DNA from: Hydrogenophaga sp.
GTDB lineage: Bacteria; Pseudomonadota; Gammaproteobacteria; Burkholderiales; Burkholderiaceae_C
Length of the DNA: 7,102 nucleotides
Assembly: GCA_020047875.1 (NCBI GenBank)
Contig: JAIFNE010000028.1
Span: 1-7,102, forward strand
Reading direction: 5' to 3'
This document shows, in pieces, positions 5,732-7,102 of this stretch (within the stretch, counting starts at the first letter, position 1; every line of letters begins with the position of its first letter). The notes under the pieces were generated by a model, which was given only the letters and a program-made list of their open reading frames with translations, was not told the DNA's origin and ran no database searches. Both the position numbers and the translations under genes were made by a program.

Positions 5732-7102
5732 TCAGGCTCCCTGCGTGGCTTGCCCGGCCGGCGCGCGCGCCTTGGCCCCGATGCGGTAACGCCGGTCGGT
5801 CGCCGCGAGGAACCCACCCACCACCATGAACCCGGCGCCCAGCCAGAGCCAGTTGATGAAGGGTTTGTAGTAGAGCCGCACGGCCCAGGTGGTGAGCTCG
5901 TTGTTCAGCGGCTCACCGAGGGAAACATAGAGATCGCTGAACAGGCTGGGACGCACGGAGGCCTCGGTCATCACCGAGCCCGACCGGTTGTATATGCGCT
6001 TCGCCGGGTACAGCCTGAACTGCTCAGCCCCATCCTTGCTCACAATGACGGTGCCCCGCGTGCCCTCGTAGTTGGGGCCCGAGTAGTTCTCCGTGCCCAT
6101 GAAGGTCAGGGTGTAGCCAGCCATCTGGGCTTGCTCACCGACGTTCATGCGCACGTCGAACTCCTGCTCGTAGTTGACCACCATGGTGATGCCCGCCACG
6201 CCAATGGCCAGGCCCAGGTGGGCCAAGTGCATGCCCCAGAACGCGCGCGGCAGGCTGGCCAGCTGGCCGGCGGTTTTCACGCGCTCGCGAAACGCGATCA
6301 GCACCGTGAGCACGATCCAGGCCGACAGCCCGAGACCCAGCACCGCCCAGGGCTTGTAGCCCTCCAGGGTCAGCGGCAGCAGCAGGCCGGTGGCCATGGC
6401 AATGCCCAGAGCCCATTTCAGGCGCGCAAAGACATCGGGCACGCTGTCGCCCTTCCAGCGCAGCAGTGGGCCCACACCCATCAGGAACAGCGCCGGGGCG
6501 ATCAGGGGCACAAACACCGCGTTGAAATACGGTGGGCCAACCGACAGCTTGCCCAGGCCCAGGGCGTCGATGAACAGCGGGTACAGCGTGCCAAGCAACA
6601 CGGCCGCCACCGAGGCCACCATCACCACGTTGTTGGCCAGCAGCAGCGACTCGCGCGAGAACCAGGTGAAGGCGCCGCCGGCCAACATTTTGGGCGCGCG
6701 CCAGGCAAACAGGGCCAGCGAGCCGCCCACCACGACCAGCATGAAGCCCAGGATGTAAGCGCCGCGCTGCGGATCCACCGCGAAGGCATGCACCGACGAC
6801 AGCACGCCCGAGCGCACCAGGAAGGTGCCCAGCAGCGAGAGCGAGAAAGTCATGAGCGCCAGCAGCACGGTCCAGGCCTTGAAGGCGCCGCGTTTTTCCG
6901 CCACCGCCAGCGAGTGGATCAGGGCGGTGCCCGCCAGCCAGGGCATGAACGAGGCGTTTTCCACCGGGTCCCAGAACCACCAGCCGCCCCAGCCGAGTTC
7001 TCGGTAGGCCCACCAGCTGCCCAGCACCACGCCCAGGGTGAGGAAGGCCCAGGCCACCGTGGCCCAGGGCCGCGACCAGCGTGCCCAGGCCGCATCCAGC
7101 CG
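5732..7102 (-). CDS. ccmF: Heme lyase subunit CcmF, C-terminal part (5' end off right edge)
   Basis: The frame is open to the window edge, giving the last 456 residues; full CcmF is about 640-660, so roughly the first 190-200 are missing. The WWD heme-handling motif is complete (WGGWWFWDPVENASF, residues 38-52 of this fragment). Conserved histidines follow in TALIHSLA (H63) and SSVHAFAVDP (H105), with another pair in GMHLAHLGLA (292 and 295); in E. coli CcmF, histidines of these segments ligate heme. Several hydrophobic TM helices precede a periplasmic domain (about 310-400, with TFMGTENYSGPNYEGTRG) and a final TM helix (about 416-435, INWLWLGAGF onward). CcmF forms the heme-apocytochrome ligase with CcmH and CcmI. 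GTG at 7057 is internal, not a start: the frame upstream still reads like CcmF (RLDAAWARWSRPW). No damage is visible. Confidence 0.95.
   Translation of the reverse strand, partial: RLDAAWARWSRPWATVAWAFLTLGVVLGSWWAYRELGWGGWWFWDPVENASFMPWLAGTALIHSLAVAEKRGAFKAWTVLLALMTFSLSLLGTFLVRSGVLSSVHAFAVDPQRGAYILGFMLVVVGGSLALFAWRAPKMLAGGAFTWFSRESLLLANNVVMVASVAAVLLGTLYPLFIDALGLGKLSVGPPYFNAVFVPLIAPALFLMGVGPLLRWKGDSVPDVFARLKWALGIAMATGLLLPLTLEGYKPWAVLGLGLSAWIVLTVLIAFRERVKTAGQLASLPRAFWGMHLAHLGLAIGVAGITMVVNYEQEFDVRMNVGEQAQMAGYTLTFMGTENYSGPNYEGTRGTVIVSKDGAEQFRLYPAKRIYNRSGSVMTEASVRPSLFSDLYVSLGEPLNNELTTWAVRLYYKPFINWLWLGAGFMVVGGFLAATDRRYRIGAKARAPAGQATQGA

Noticed and set aside
6135..7013. 292-codon minus-strand frame inside ccmF
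   Set aside because: It is an alternate frame of ccmF, whose WWD motif and histidines identify the real frame.

Overview
The window is 7.1 kb of GC-rich DNA, densely packed with genes. The protein types, the codon bias towards G/C in third positions and the gene order suggest a betaproteobacterium of the Burkholderiales, perhaps Comamonadaceae. That placement is inference from general resemblance, not from a search. No rRNA, tRNA, CRISPR array, insertion sequence or phage gene is visible.

Left block (1-927, minus strand): the 5' part of a D-threonine aldolase/DSD1-family PLP enzyme runs off the left edge. It is preceded by a histidine-phosphatase (phosphoglycerate-mutase-like) gene whose 3' end overlaps the aldolase start by 17 bases, so the two are probably co-transcribed. 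Middle block (1016-3385, plus strand): a large soluble hybrid sensor histidine kinase (three PAS domains, NtrB-type kinase core, C-terminal receiver) diverges from the phosphatase across only 88 bases. It has no partner regulator inside the window. A 64-base gap with an imperfect hairpin separates it from the convergent right block.

Right block (3450-7102, minus strand): the distal end of a System I cytochrome c maturation operon in the standard order ccmF (5' part off the right edge), ccmG/dsbE, ccmH, ccmI. Together these proteins reduce apocytochrome c (CcmG, CcmH), present it (CcmI) and attach heme to it (CcmF-CcmH-CcmI ligase) on the outer face of the inner membrane. The genes are separated by 3 bases or overlap as ATGA, so translation is probably coupled.

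The most notable feature is a lesion in ccmI. The N-terminal two-TM part and the C-terminal TPR part lie in different frames. The helix that normally begins the TPR region appears to be missing, which suggests a short deletion near 4240-4265 rather than a simple one-base slip. Otherwise the window is ordinary core metabolism, respiration and signalling. I found no convincing evidence of a previously undescribed system.
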